Below, piece by piece: positions 17,713 through 25,896 of a DNA stretch of 64,000 nucleotides. The stretch comes from Hymenobacter sp. BT559 (GTDB taxonomy: Bacteria > Bacteroidota > Bacteroidia > Cytophagales > Hymenobacteraceae). The notes under the pieces are model-generated. The model was not told where the DNA came from. It saw nothing but the letters and a program-made list of their open reading frames with translations, and did not search any database. How positions within the stretch are numbered: position 1 is the stretch's first letter; each line of letters begins with the position of its first letter. Made by a program: the position numbers and the translations under genes. The stretch is from the NCBI RefSeq assembly GCF_016427535.1, contig NZ_JAELXV010000003.1, forward strand, positions 496,001 through 560,000, written 5' to 3'.

Positions 17713-17749
17713 GCGCTTTCGAAGTGCAAATCCGAACATAGCAGGCAAT

Positions 17750-17782
17750 AAAAAGGCCGCCCCAAATCTGGAGCGGCTTTTC
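17750..17782 (-). terminator. Terminator of the LysM gene
   Basis: AAAAGCCGCTCC pairs with GGGGCGGC, with one bulge, and is followed on the minus strand by CCTTTTTATT. It separates the LysM gene from the metY promoter. Confidence 0.7.
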
Positions 17783-17806
17783 TCACCTTTTTTCTGCAAA
17801 AAGTAC

Positions 17807-18097
17807 CTAGAGACTAGGTAGGGTTAACACCTGACCGATTTCAATCTTGTCAGGGTTACTGCCGATAGTGGCCTTGTTGGCCTCGTATATCTGGTGCCAC
17901 TTGGCGGCGTCGCCGTAGTGGTTTTTAGCAATCTTGGAGAGCGAATCGCCGCTAACTACGGTGTAAGAATCACCGGCAGTAGCATTGGCGGGCTTGCTGT
18001 TGCCGAAAAAATCGGTGTCCGCGCCAGTAGCAGCTGGCTTAGCAGGCTCAACGGGCTTCTTATCGCCCTCATTAGTCAGAAAATCTAGTAAGCCCAT
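17807..18097 (-). CDS. Small LysM-domain protein
   Basis: A 96-residue protein: a short N-terminal segment (MGLLDFLTNEGDKKPVEPAK), an Ala/Lys/Pro linker and one LysM domain at about 45-94 (YTVVSGDSLSKIAKNHYGDA, then WHQIYEANK and IEIGQVLTLP). LysM binds N-acetylglucosamine polymers such as peptidoglycan. There is no signal peptide, as in the YgaU/XkdP type of small LysM proteins, so the location is uncertain. It is a single-gene unit with its own terminator. Confidence 0.85.
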   Translation of the reverse strand: MGLLDFLTNEGDKKPVEPAKPAATGADTDFFGNSKPANATAGDSYTVVSGDSLSKIAKNHYGDAAKWHQIYEANKATIGSNPDKIEIGQVLTLPSL

Positions 18098-18319
18098 GGC
18101 TGCAAATGATTGGCTGTGAAAAGAATAGGTAAGGCAACCTAAGGGCAGCTGCTTGGCAATGGCTAAGCGCTACCCGGCTGGTTTGCGGAGACTAATACGC
18201 GTTAGCAAACCAAAGGTTATGATTAATAACCAAAAAAATTGCACCGCGTAAGCAGCTCCGTTACTGGTACTACCCGTAATTCATTCGCTCTTCACTCCTC
18301 ACAAAAAACTTTCTTCCCC

Positions 18320-18745
18320 ATGGTTACCTCTTCTTTTTCCCTCCGGTCTTACGCAGCGTCGTTGCTGTGCGCTTTTGTGTTGCTATTTGCGGCTGCTTCG
18401 TGCGGCAATGACAAAGGCAAAGTAGAAGGCGTAAACATGCTCTACGGCACAAGCGGTAAGGTATGGAAAACCGCTAAGGAAACCGATGCCGCTGGCGACA
18501 AGGTAAAGCAGACCGATGCCCAGGAGCAGGAAACGCTGCACATGTTCTCGAACAACACCTATACCATGACTGGCACCGCCGGCGCCATGCAAGGTAAGTT
18601 CGCCTTCGACCAATCGGCCAAGACGCTGACGCTGACCCCCGAAGCTGGCGGCACGTCTAACACCTTCACCGTAGAAACGCTGACCGACAAGAAGTTGACC
18701 CTCGTAGGCACCAGCGGCGCCAAGCTGGTGCTGGAAGCCGAATAG
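18320..18745 (+). CDS. Putative lipoprotein, lipocalin-like
   Basis: A 141-residue protein with a signal peptide and probable lipidated Cys (FVLLFAAASCGNDKG). The mature part alternates short beta strands: GTSGKVWKTAKETDAAGD, TLHMFSNNTYTMTGTAG, KFAFDQSAKTLTLTP, FTVETLTDKKLTLVG. This resembles the lipocalin-like lipoproteins common in Bacteroidota. No ligand is known. The ATG at 18320 puts the signal peptide at the N-terminus; upstream codons do not fit. A strong terminator follows. Confidence 0.7.
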   Translation: MVTSSFSLRSYAASLLCAFVLLFAAASCGNDKGKVEGVNMLYGTSGKVWKTAKETDAAGDKVKQTDAQEQETLHMFSNNTYTMTGTAGAMQGKFAFDQSAKTLTLTPEAGGTSNTFTVETLTDKKLTLVGTSGAKLVLEAE

Positions 18746-18762
18746 AGCGGCCTCAACATACT

Positions 18763-18801
18763 AAAAAAGCCCCGTGCCTAGTTTGGCATGGGGCTTTTTT
18801 T
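18763..18801 (+). terminator. Terminator after lipoprotein gene
   Basis: AAAAAAGCCCC.GTGCC pairs with GGCATGGGGCTTTTTT around a 6-nt loop, with a T-run on the plus strand. Confidence 0.9.
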
Positions 18802-18892
18802 GCGCCCGATGCGACCTGCGCCCGCCGAGTTGCTTCTTTGCATTCGAATTGGCCAGTATGGCATCTAGATAAGTTATTTTAGTACATAAAAA

Positions 18893-21478
18893 ATGAGTTG
18901 GTTTCGTTGGGTAGTGCTGTGGGCACTGGGCGTGGGGCTAGGCATAGAAGCACAAGCGCAGGTAGCGCCGCCCGGCCAAGCAGTGCCGGCCCGGGCGCTA
19001 CGCAGCGTGAGCCCGGCCGATACCACGTTTGCCGACCTAGAGTTTTTGCGAGCCGAAATAGGCGGGGCCCGGGTGGTGTTCTTGGGCGAGCCCACGCACG
19101 GCGAGGGCAATGTGCTGGCGGCCAAGGCCCGACTAGTGGCGTTTTTGCAGCAGCGCCTTGGTTTTACGACCCTAGGTATGGAAAGCGGCTTCTACAGCCT
19201 GCACAAGGCGCAGCGCCAGATTACGCTGGGCAAGTCGGTGGCTAAAAACTTGGAAAGTAGCATCTTCCCGATATGGATGCGCACGCAGGAGTTTCAGGCC
19301 GTGGTGCCGCTAGTGGGCCAGGAGGGACTGCGCGTAATGGGCTTCGACCCGCAACTGAGCGGCGAGTACAGCACCGACCTAGTAGATGACCTCGACGACT
19401 TCTTGAGCGATGAGAAAGGCAGCGACGCCATCAACTACGACCTGCTCGACAACATCATCAGCTACCAAGCTGACCATTTTGCTTTTCCGCTCAACCACCA
19501 GCCCGCCGAGCTAGAGGCCGAATTGGCTAAGGCCGATAAGCTGCTTGCCAAGGCGGCCACCGCGTCTACGGCCGCGCGGCGCAACGAGGCGCTGTTTTGG
19601 CAACAGTGCCTGCGCAGCTTGCGGGCCCTAGCCCGCGACTACGCCGAGCACGACCCCAGCGCCAAGACCCAGGCCGAATGGGTAGCCGCCGACAGCAACC
19701 CGCGCGACGCCCAAATGGCCGAAAACCTGCTGTGGTACCTGCGCCAGCATCCTGGCGAAAAAGTGATTTGCTGGGGCGCGCTGCCACACTTCGCCAATCG
19801 CGTCGAGCTGCTCGGTAGCGAGGAACTGCGCGCTTACCGCCCCATGGGCCGGGCCGTGAAAGACGCCCTAGGTGCCAGCCAGGTGTATATACTGGGTACG
19901 CTAGCGGGGAGCGGCGCCCACGGGCTGCCCGGCACCGCGGGCATGGCCGTGCCCGAGCCCGCCGCGGGCACCTTAGAGGCCAGCCTACTGGCCCTAGGTT
20001 CGCCCTATGCCTTTGTGAGCCTCAAGCATGATGCGCCCGGCCGGCAGCTCACTGCGTATGCCTTTGACTACCAGCCGCTAGCTGGCCCGTGGAGCGAGGT
20101 CGTAGACGGGTTTCTGTTTTTGCGCAGCGTAGCCCCGCCGCATTTGGCAGCTGCCGACAGCATCGCCGCGCCGGCCGATAGCACGGGGGGCATAGCCGCT
20201 GTGCCGCCCCTGCCCGGCTCGCTAAACCCCGCCCCGGCGCGCGCGGGCACTACGCTGCGGCGTGGGGTAGCGGCCCCCGATGTGTCGGGGGTGCGCCTGG
20301 TGCGGGGCGTGGTGCTCGACCAGCGCAACCGCGCCGTGGTGCCCTACGCCACTGTGCTGCTGCCAGGGCAGGGCAAGGGCACTACCGCTGATGCCAATGG
20401 CCGCTTTGCCCTACCCCTGCCTGGGCCTACCAAGCTGCAAGTGCGCAGCCTAGGGTATGAGATAGCCAGTGTGCAGTCGCCGGTCGGCGATGAGGAGCTG
20501 ACAGTGCTGCTGGCGCCCGCCGCCTACGCCCTCGATGAAGTGCGGGTGGCCGCCGCCCCGCCCGACCCGGTGGCGATTCTAAAAAACGTTATTGAAAATA
20601 TCCCGACCAACTACGAGCAGCAGGACTACGCCACGGAGGTATATCGGCACGAGCGGATTAGCAACTTTGATACCCTTAGTTACGAGGCTGAAAGCGTGAC
20701 CCGGCTGCGGGTGCCAGCCGGTTATCGGCACTTCACCCGTGGCTTCCTGGGGCATGAGGATGGTGTGGATATTCAGGTGCAACAGAAGCGCGTGCTGACG
20801 GAGCAAAAGAACGGTTCGCGCAGGGCGCAGATAGGAGGAGGTATGCAGGCATTTGCCTTTAGCGCTGCTGACCCCGTGCGGACTTCTCCTCTTTTTGTGG
20901 CCCGCAACCTACGCAAATTCAATGTAAAGCTTGACAGCGTACGCCAGCAGAGCGGCGAAACGTTTTACGTAGTAAGCTTCGCTGCCAAGAATGCCAACCA
21001 CCGCAGCACGGGCACCTATTTGGCAGGTGTGTATCAGGGGCGGCTACTCGTGCAAAAGCGCGACTACGCCGTGGTGCACTACGAAGCGCTGTGGCAGCTT
21101 GACACCGCCAACTACAATGGTGTAGCCCGCAAAAGCATAGGAAAGAATAACTTGGTAGAAAAGCTATACGCCCAAGTATTTACTTCTGACCGTAACACCC
21201 ACGTAGTGGACTACACTAAGGACGAAAACGGCCGCTACTACGCCCGCCGCAGTGTGGGCGTATCTCAAACGACGGGCCGCGTGCTCCGCACAAAGCAGCC
21301 GTTTTACTACCAGAGCCTGGTCGAAATGTTCTTCCGGCCTCTACCCGACGCCGGTCCGGCACCCACGCCGCCCGCCAAAGGAGCCAAGCCAGTTATAGTG
21401 GAGGTGCCTTATCGCCCTGAGTTCTGGCAGCAGTACCAGCGGCCGGGTGGGGCACTAGCCCCCGCGGCTACGAAGTAG
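18893..21478 (+). CDS. Erythromycin-esterase-like domain fused to CarboxypepD_reg domain and C-terminal envelope region
   Basis: An 861-residue exported protein. After a signal peptide (residues 1-23) an erythromycin-esterase-like domain spans about 40-412: VVFLGEPTHGEG with His69, LGMESGFYSLHKAQ with Glu98, and ALPHFAN with His299. The usual WAHNxH segment reads WGALPHF, so its first His is replaced by Ala. A Pro/Ala linker leads to a CarboxypepD_reg-like beta-sandwich (about 468-550, VLDQRNRAVVPYATVLLPG). Residues 555-861 (ILKNVIENIPTNYEQQDYAT) resemble the segment after this domain in DUF5686-type outer-membrane proteins, but no barrel follows. The activity is unknown. The stop overlaps the next, convergent gene by 11 bp. 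Confidence 0.75.
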   Translation: MSWFRWVVLWALGVGLGIEAQAQVAPPGQAVPARALRSVSPADTTFADLEFLRAEIGGARVVFLGEPTHGEGNVLAAKARLVAFLQQRLGFTTLGMESGFYSLHKAQRQITLGKSVAKNLESSIFPIWMRTQEFQAVVPLVGQEGLRVMGFDPQLSGEYSTDLVDDLDDFLSDEKGSDAINYDLLDNIISYQADHFAFPLNHQPAELEAELAKADKLLAKAATASTAARRNEALFWQQCLRSLRALARDYAEHDPSAKTQAEWVAADSNPRDAQMAENLLWYLRQHPGEKVICWGALPHFANRVELLGSEELRAYRPMGRAVKDALGASQVYILGTLAGSGAHGLPGTAGMAVPEPAAGTLEASLLALGSPYAFVSLKHDAPGRQLTAYAFDYQPLAGPWSEVVDGFLFLRSVAPPHLAAADSIAAPADSTGGIAAVPPLPGSLNPAPARAGTTLRRGVAAPDVSGVRLVRGVVLDQRNRAVVPYATVLLPGQGKGTTADANGRFALPLPGPTKLQVRSLGYEIASVQSPVGDEELTVLLAPAAYALDEVRVAAAPPDPVAILKNVIENIPTNYEQQDYATEVYRHERISNFDTLSYEAESVTRLRVPAGYRHFTRGFLGHEDGVDIQVQQKRVLTEQKNGSRRAQIGGGMQAFAFSAADPVRTSPLFVARNLRKFNVKLDSVRQQSGETFYVVSFAAKNANHRSTGTYLAGVYQGRLLVQKRDYAVVHYEALWQLDTANYNGVARKSIGKNNLVEKLYAQVFTSDRNTHVVDYTKDENGRYYARRSVGVSQTTGRVLRTKQPFYYQSLVEMFFRPLPDAGPAPTPPAKGAKPVIVEVPYRPEFWQQYQRPGGALAPAATK

Positions 21479-22553
21479 GCGTGGGCCGGCCAAATACCCG
21501 CGCCGCCCAGCGCGGCAAGAACACGGTACCTAGGACCAGGTAGAAGTAATAGGTGACAATGCGGTAGAGCAGCACCATGAAGCTCGTCATGGTAGCGGTG
21601 CCGATGAAGCTCCCGAAAAAGGTAGGAAAGGCGCCTTCGGCAATGCCGGCGCCACCCGGCGTCACGGCCAGCAGCAGTACTACTTTGTAGGTGATGTTGC
21701 GGGCGAAGATGAACAGGAACTCGCCCGTAGTCATGGGCACGAAGGCCGCAATGAGGCAGCCAATAACGGCGTAGCGGGCCGTCCAGACGAAGAAGGTGCT
21801 GAGGCTGGCGCGCCACCAATATAGCCAGCCGGCCCCGCGCAGGTGTGCCGAGGCATTCACCATTTCCTGGCCGTGGCGGTAGGCCGTGCGCCGAAAGCGC
21901 CGCAGCCCCCGCACTGACGCCAGCCGCACCAGCAGCCGCCGCACCGAGATGGGATTGACAAACAGCGCGTACAGCAGCAGTCCCGCGTAGGACGACACGG
22001 CCACGTAGCTCACCACAAACAGCACGCGCAGCGTTTCGGTAAAAGTGGAGTCGAGGTGGCGGGGGTAAAGTGCCGACCCAGCTAGTCCCACTACCAGCGG
22101 TACCATCAGAACGTAGTAGAGGTTATCTAAAAACGCCGTGACGATAGTATAGGCCAAGGACTTACCTAGGGGGATGCCCTCCTTGGTGAGAATAATCGGT
22201 GCTGCCGCAGTGCCGCCCGCCGCCGAGGGCAGCACGCAGGAGGCAAGCTCCCAAATCACGATAACTTCAAACGCCTGGCGCCAACTAAGCTCGCGCTCCG
22301 AAATGTAGCGAATGCGGTAGATATAGCCTAGGTCGCGGGCCCAAAGCACGAGCAGCGTTATGAGCAGCCACTCCCACTTGGCATTGGCTAGCGGGGCGAG
22401 GTCGCCGGGCTTGTAGCTGCGCCAAAACAAAAAGCCTACTACCGCCAACCCAATGAGCACGGGCCACACCAGGCGCGAAGGGCGCAGCTGCCGCAGCAGG
22501 TTGGCATCCTGGTCGTCGGCGGGGGGCGGCGGGGGAGGGCTAGCTAGGGGCAT
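21468..22553 (-). CDS. YbhN/UPF0104-type flippase-like integral membrane protein (LPG synthase TM domain family)
   Basis: A 361-residue protein with about eight membrane helices and the family landmarks FEVIVIWELASCVLPSAAGG, APIILTKEGIPLGKSLAYTI, and, near the end, VTPGGAGIAEGAFPTFFG. Members are the membrane half of lysyl-phosphatidylglycerol synthases or free-standing YbhN-like proteins; a lipid-related transport role is proposed for some. There is no synthase domain. The N-terminus is Pro-rich (PLASPPPPPPADDQDA). An ATG seven codons upstream is an alternative start. Confidence 0.85.
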   Translation of the reverse strand: MPLASPPPPPPADDQDANLLRQLRPSRLVWPVLIGLAVVGFLFWRSYKPGDLAPLANAKWEWLLITLLVLWARDLGYIYRIRYISERELSWRQAFEVIVIWELASCVLPSAAGGTAAAPIILTKEGIPLGKSLAYTIVTAFLDNLYYVLMVPLVVGLAGSALYPRHLDSTFTETLRVLFVVSYVAVSSYAGLLLYALFVNPISVRRLLVRLASVRGLRRFRRTAYRHGQEMVNASAHLRGAGWLYWWRASLSTFFVWTARYAVIGCLIAAFVPMTTGEFLFIFARNITYKVVLLLAVTPGGAGIAEGAFPTFFGSFIGTATMTSFMVLLYRIVTYYFYLVLGTVFLPRWAARVFGRPTPTS

Positions 22554-22616
22554 AAGAAAGGGGCGGCCGGGCAAAAGTACGCCCAGCCGCCCCCGCTATA
22601 CGGTGCTAGCCCCTAC

Positions 22617-25565
22617 CTAGGGGCGCCCGCCCGGGCTACCGGCCGGCGTGATGCCGCCCGGCGAGGTAGTACCCGGCGACGGCGCGTTTACCGGCGTCGT
22701 ATTATTAGAGTTGGTAGCCGGCGTCGTAGGCTTCACTACCGAGTTGTTGGCGGGCGTTGCCGCAGGCTGCCCGGCTGGCGTAGTGCCCGGCTGGCCTGCT
22801 GGCGTGGTACCCGGCACTACCTGGGCGGGCTGCTGGCCCGAGGTGCTATCGGTAGGAGCAACGGCCGGGGCCGTTTTGGTCGTATCGGTCGGCGTAGTAG
22901 CGCCAGGTGCGCCGGGCAAGCCACCAGGCCGCTGGCTCGCACCGGCTGGACGCTGCCCACCACCGGCCGGGCGGCCGCCACCGCCGCCTTGCTGGCCACC
23001 ACCGCCGGTGTCGCCACCGCCGCCACCTAGGCCACCGCCGTTGTCGCCGCCTTCTTTCAAGTCATCGTTGCTCACGCCTCTGCGGTTGCGGGGGCGCTGG
23101 TCTACCGTCAGCTTGCCGATTCGGTAGCTGATGTTGACCTTGAAATTTAAGATTCTGATAACGTTGGTGCTACTCTGAGTTAGCAGCGGCGAGTTGATTT
23201 CGTTGCGGAAATCACGGGTGCTGGTGAAGAAGTTTTCGGCCCCAAAGCCAATACCACCCCGGTTGTCGGCAAAGCTGCGCCGGATGTTGAGGCTATAGAT
23301 GCCGAAGCCGCTTTGGTAGCCCTGCAGCTGCACCTGCTGCCCGCGGAAGAAGCTAAACCCTTGAATGGCCCACTGCTTATTGAACGCGTACGAAGCTTGC
23401 ACGCGGCCATTTATGACAAAACCCTTGTTGCTAGCTGCGTAGAGAGGGTCTTCTAAGTTGTTATTCAGCACGGCGTAGTAGGTATCTACGCCACCGTTCA
23501 GGGTTAGCTTGCCCGCGTTAGCGCTCGCAAAAATGCTGGCCCCATAGGCGTCTTCCTTACCTATGTTAGCAAAGCTGGTCACGATGGTGTCGCCGTTAGG
23601 TGTGCGAAAAGCCTGGATGGAGCCAGTCGTATTGCGCACAAAGGCCGACATGTTCAGGTTCACCTTCTGCTTCACCAGCGTGCTGTAGCCAATCTCGTAG
23701 TTGTTGGTGTACTCGGGGCGCAGCTCCGGATTGCCCTGGGTAGCTTGCAACGGGTTGGGTGCCTGGCGGTTCGGGTTCAGGAACTGTAGCGAGGGGCGCT
23801 GAATACGGCGGTTGTACGCCAGTTTCAGCACGTTGCCATTGTCAAGCTTGCGCGACAGGTTCACGCTGGGTACTAGCACACCGTAGTTCGGAATATCAGG
23901 TCTTTTGTTATCGCCCTGCGCAAATTCGGCGCTGATGGTCGTGTACTCGTAGCGTACGCCGGGCTTCAAGGTAAAGCCTTTGGGCAAGCCGATGGTGTAC
24001 GTAGCGTAGCCCGACGCCACGTTCTGGTTGTAATTGAAATTGTTGGGCCGCTGCTCAGTATCGACAATAAAATTGTCGCTGTTGCCCGTGGCGGTGAAGT
24101 AGGCGTACTCGCTATTCACCTTGCGGTAGATATTTTTTACACCCAGCTCTAGTAACTGGTTTTTGGCTGTCGGCGACTGATAGTCAAGCTGCGCCGTCAT
24201 TTCCTGGTTATAGCTGTCGTTGTCGTTGCGCCGGCGGCTAGTCGTCTCGTTGCCGCCACCTAGGATGTCGTTTAGGAAGTTATTCGTCCGGTTATTCCGG
24301 CTGTACAGCGTCAAAATGCTGAATTCCCGTTGCGGCGTTTCGTAGGTATGCGTGTAGTTGAGGCTGGCATCGACGGTGCCCGACTCATCGGTTGTCTTCA
24401 CGTTGCGCACCGAGTTGAGCAATGGGTTGGTCGATACGGTTGTCAGCAGGTCTTGGTAGTTATTGCTGTTACGCACCCCATACGCCACCGAGGCCGACAG
24501 CGAGTTGTGCTTGTCGATGTCGTAATCCCAACCCAGCGTGTAGCGGCCAAATGCGTCATTGCGCCGCGTGTCAGCCGACTGTATGTTGTTCGACCCGAAG
24601 CTGCCGTCTAGATTACGGGTAGTCTGGTTGTTGATGAAGCTGCCCGGCTGGTTGTAGCTAGCCCGCCCAAAGCCGCCCAGCGAAAAGCCCATTTTGCCGG
24701 TACGGTAGCTGCCGTTCAGGCCCAGGTTGCTGGCCCGCAGGCCGGCCCCTAGGTCCACGTTTAGCGAGCCGCCGCGCAGGTTATTCGTTTTAGTTACAAT
24801 ATTGATGATGCCGCCCGAGCCCTCAGCGTCGTACTTGGCCGAGGGCGAGGTAATGACTTCCACCGTCTGAATCTGGTCGGCCGGAATCTGCTTAAGCGCA
24901 TCAGCGATGCTGCTGGCCGCGATGGTCGAGGGCTTATTGTTAATCAGCACCCGAATGTTAGAGCTACCCCGCAGGCTCACGTTGCCGTCTAGGTCCACGC
25001 TCAGCAGCGGCACACGCTTGAGCACGTCGGTGGCGTCGCCGCCGGCCGTGGTCTTGTCCACGTCGGCATTATACACGGTGCGGTCCACGCGCTCCTCAAT
25101 CAGCTGCTTGCGGCCGGTTACTACTACCTCCTTCAGGGCTTGAGCCGAAGCGCCCAGCTGGATGGTACCTAGGGCCACAGCTCCGCCCTCGGCGGGCACT
25201 ACCACGCCTGGGCGCTCCTCACCCTTGTAGCCCAAGAAAGAGACCTGCACCGTATAAGTGCCGCTCGGAATGCCAGGCAGCACAAATTTGCCATCGTCGC
25301 CGCACACGCCGCCATTTATCACCTTGCCGGTGCCGTCGAGCACGGCCACGGTGGCATACGAAATGGGCTTGCCTGTAGCAGCATCCGTAACGGTACCGGT
25401 GAGGCGGCCGCTGGCAGCAGGCCGGGCCGCCGGAGCCGCTGCGGGCACGGGCGCCGCTGCCGGGCGGGTGCCCGCACCCGCGGGCCTAGTGCCTTGGCTA
25501 TGAGCCAAAAGCGGTGCAGTAAGTAAAGCCGCCGCAACTAAGGCAGGAGGTAGGGTAGTCTTCAT
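22617..25565 (-). CDS. TonB-dependent-receptor-like outer-membrane beta-barrel protein with N-terminal CarboxypepD_reg domain
   Basis: A 982-residue outer-membrane protein. Signal peptide MKTTLPPALVAAALLTAPLL, an Ala/Pro linker, a CarboxypepD_reg domain (about 55-140, GTVTDAATGKPISYATVAVL), a plug (KEVVVTGRKQLIEERVDRTV to AKYDAEGSGGIINIVTK) and a long barrel of the OMP_b-brl_3 type (RPEYTNNYEIGYS, KQKVNLNMSAFVRN). The plug-and-barrel build suggests uptake of a large ligand, unidentified. Oddly, about 145 residues of Gly/Gln/Pro/Thr-rich low-complexity sequence follow the barrel (22620-23070), with TTPAGQP repeats. A second ATG one codon upstream is equivalent. Confidence 0.88.
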   Translation of the reverse strand: MKTTLPPALVAAALLTAPLLAHSQGTRPAGAGTRPAAAPVPAAAPAARPAASGRLTGTVTDAATGKPISYATVAVLDGTGKVINGGVCGDDGKFVLPGIPSGTYTVQVSFLGYKGEERPGVVVPAEGGAVALGTIQLGASAQALKEVVVTGRKQLIEERVDRTVYNADVDKTTAGGDATDVLKRVPLLSVDLDGNVSLRGSSNIRVLINNKPSTIAASSIADALKQIPADQIQTVEVITSPSAKYDAEGSGGIINIVTKTNNLRGGSLNVDLGAGLRASNLGLNGSYRTGKMGFSLGGFGRASYNQPGSFINNQTTRNLDGSFGSNNIQSADTRRNDAFGRYTLGWDYDIDKHNSLSASVAYGVRNSNNYQDLLTTVSTNPLLNSVRNVKTTDESGTVDASLNYTHTYETPQREFSILTLYSRNNRTNNFLNDILGGGNETTSRRRNDNDSYNQEMTAQLDYQSPTAKNQLLELGVKNIYRKVNSEYAYFTATGNSDNFIVDTEQRPNNFNYNQNVASGYATYTIGLPKGFTLKPGVRYEYTTISAEFAQGDNKRPDIPNYGVLVPSVNLSRKLDNGNVLKLAYNRRIQRPSLQFLNPNRQAPNPLQATQGNPELRPEYTNNYEIGYSTLVKQKVNLNMSAFVRNTTGSIQAFRTPNGDTIVTSFANIGKEDAYGASIFASANAGKLTLNGGVDTYYAVLNNNLEDPLYAASNKGFVINGRVQASYAFNKQWAIQGFSFFRGQQVQLQGYQSGFGIYSLNIRRSFADNRGGIGFGAENFFTSTRDFRNEINSPLLTQSSTNVIRILNFKVNISYRIGKLTVDQRPRNRRGVSNDDLKEGGDNGGGLGGGGGDTGGGGQQGGGGGRPAGGGQRPAGASQRPGGLPGAPGATTPTDTTKTAPAVAPTDSTSGQQPAQVVPGTTPAGQPGTTPAGQPAATPANNSVVKPTTPATNSNNTTPVNAPSPGTTSPGGITPAGSPGGRP

Positions 25566-25896
25566 CATAAAAATCGATAACGGCCAAAGTGCGTAAACGG
25601 CTGGCAATAGTTGCATTAGTCAGCCCCGAATTGCCAAAATCGTCGGTTAAAGCGGCAATTGTATCGACTAAGGCAGGTAAAGGAGCTGCTGGTATTGCCA
25701 GTGCCCCAAGCCACTACGCCAGGCAAAGGTCCAGCGAAAAGCAGACCTAGGTGGCATTTTTTTTGTAAGCGCTACCTTAAGTGCACGCCGTGCCAGAACC
25801 GCCCAGCCGGCGCTGTCGTACCTTTGTCTCAACCGCCCAATCTTTTAGACGGCCTAGCGGTTACCCACTGCCTCTTCTTCTGTACACGCTTGCCCG
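25566..25896. other. Divergent intergenic region between outer-membrane receptor and dxs
   Basis: It carries the promoter candidate for dxs and presumably one for the receptor gene, which I could not identify. No other feature is seen. Confidence 0.4.
25819..25826 (+). promoter_or_regulatory. Candidate -7 box for dxs
   Basis: TACCTTTG matches TAnnTTTG exactly, 71 bp before the dxs ATG. No TTTG lies at the expected upstream distance. Confidence 0.4.

Noticed and set aside
17413..17799. Minus-strand 128-codon frame across the metY leader
   Set aside because: It runs through the SAM riboswitch, the promoter and the LysM terminator in another frame; composition is not protein-like.
22648..23127. 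Plus-strand 159-codon frame rich in Pro, Val and Gly
   Set aside because: It lies antisense to the low-complexity tail of the outer-membrane receptor and mirrors that composition; no promoter or family support.
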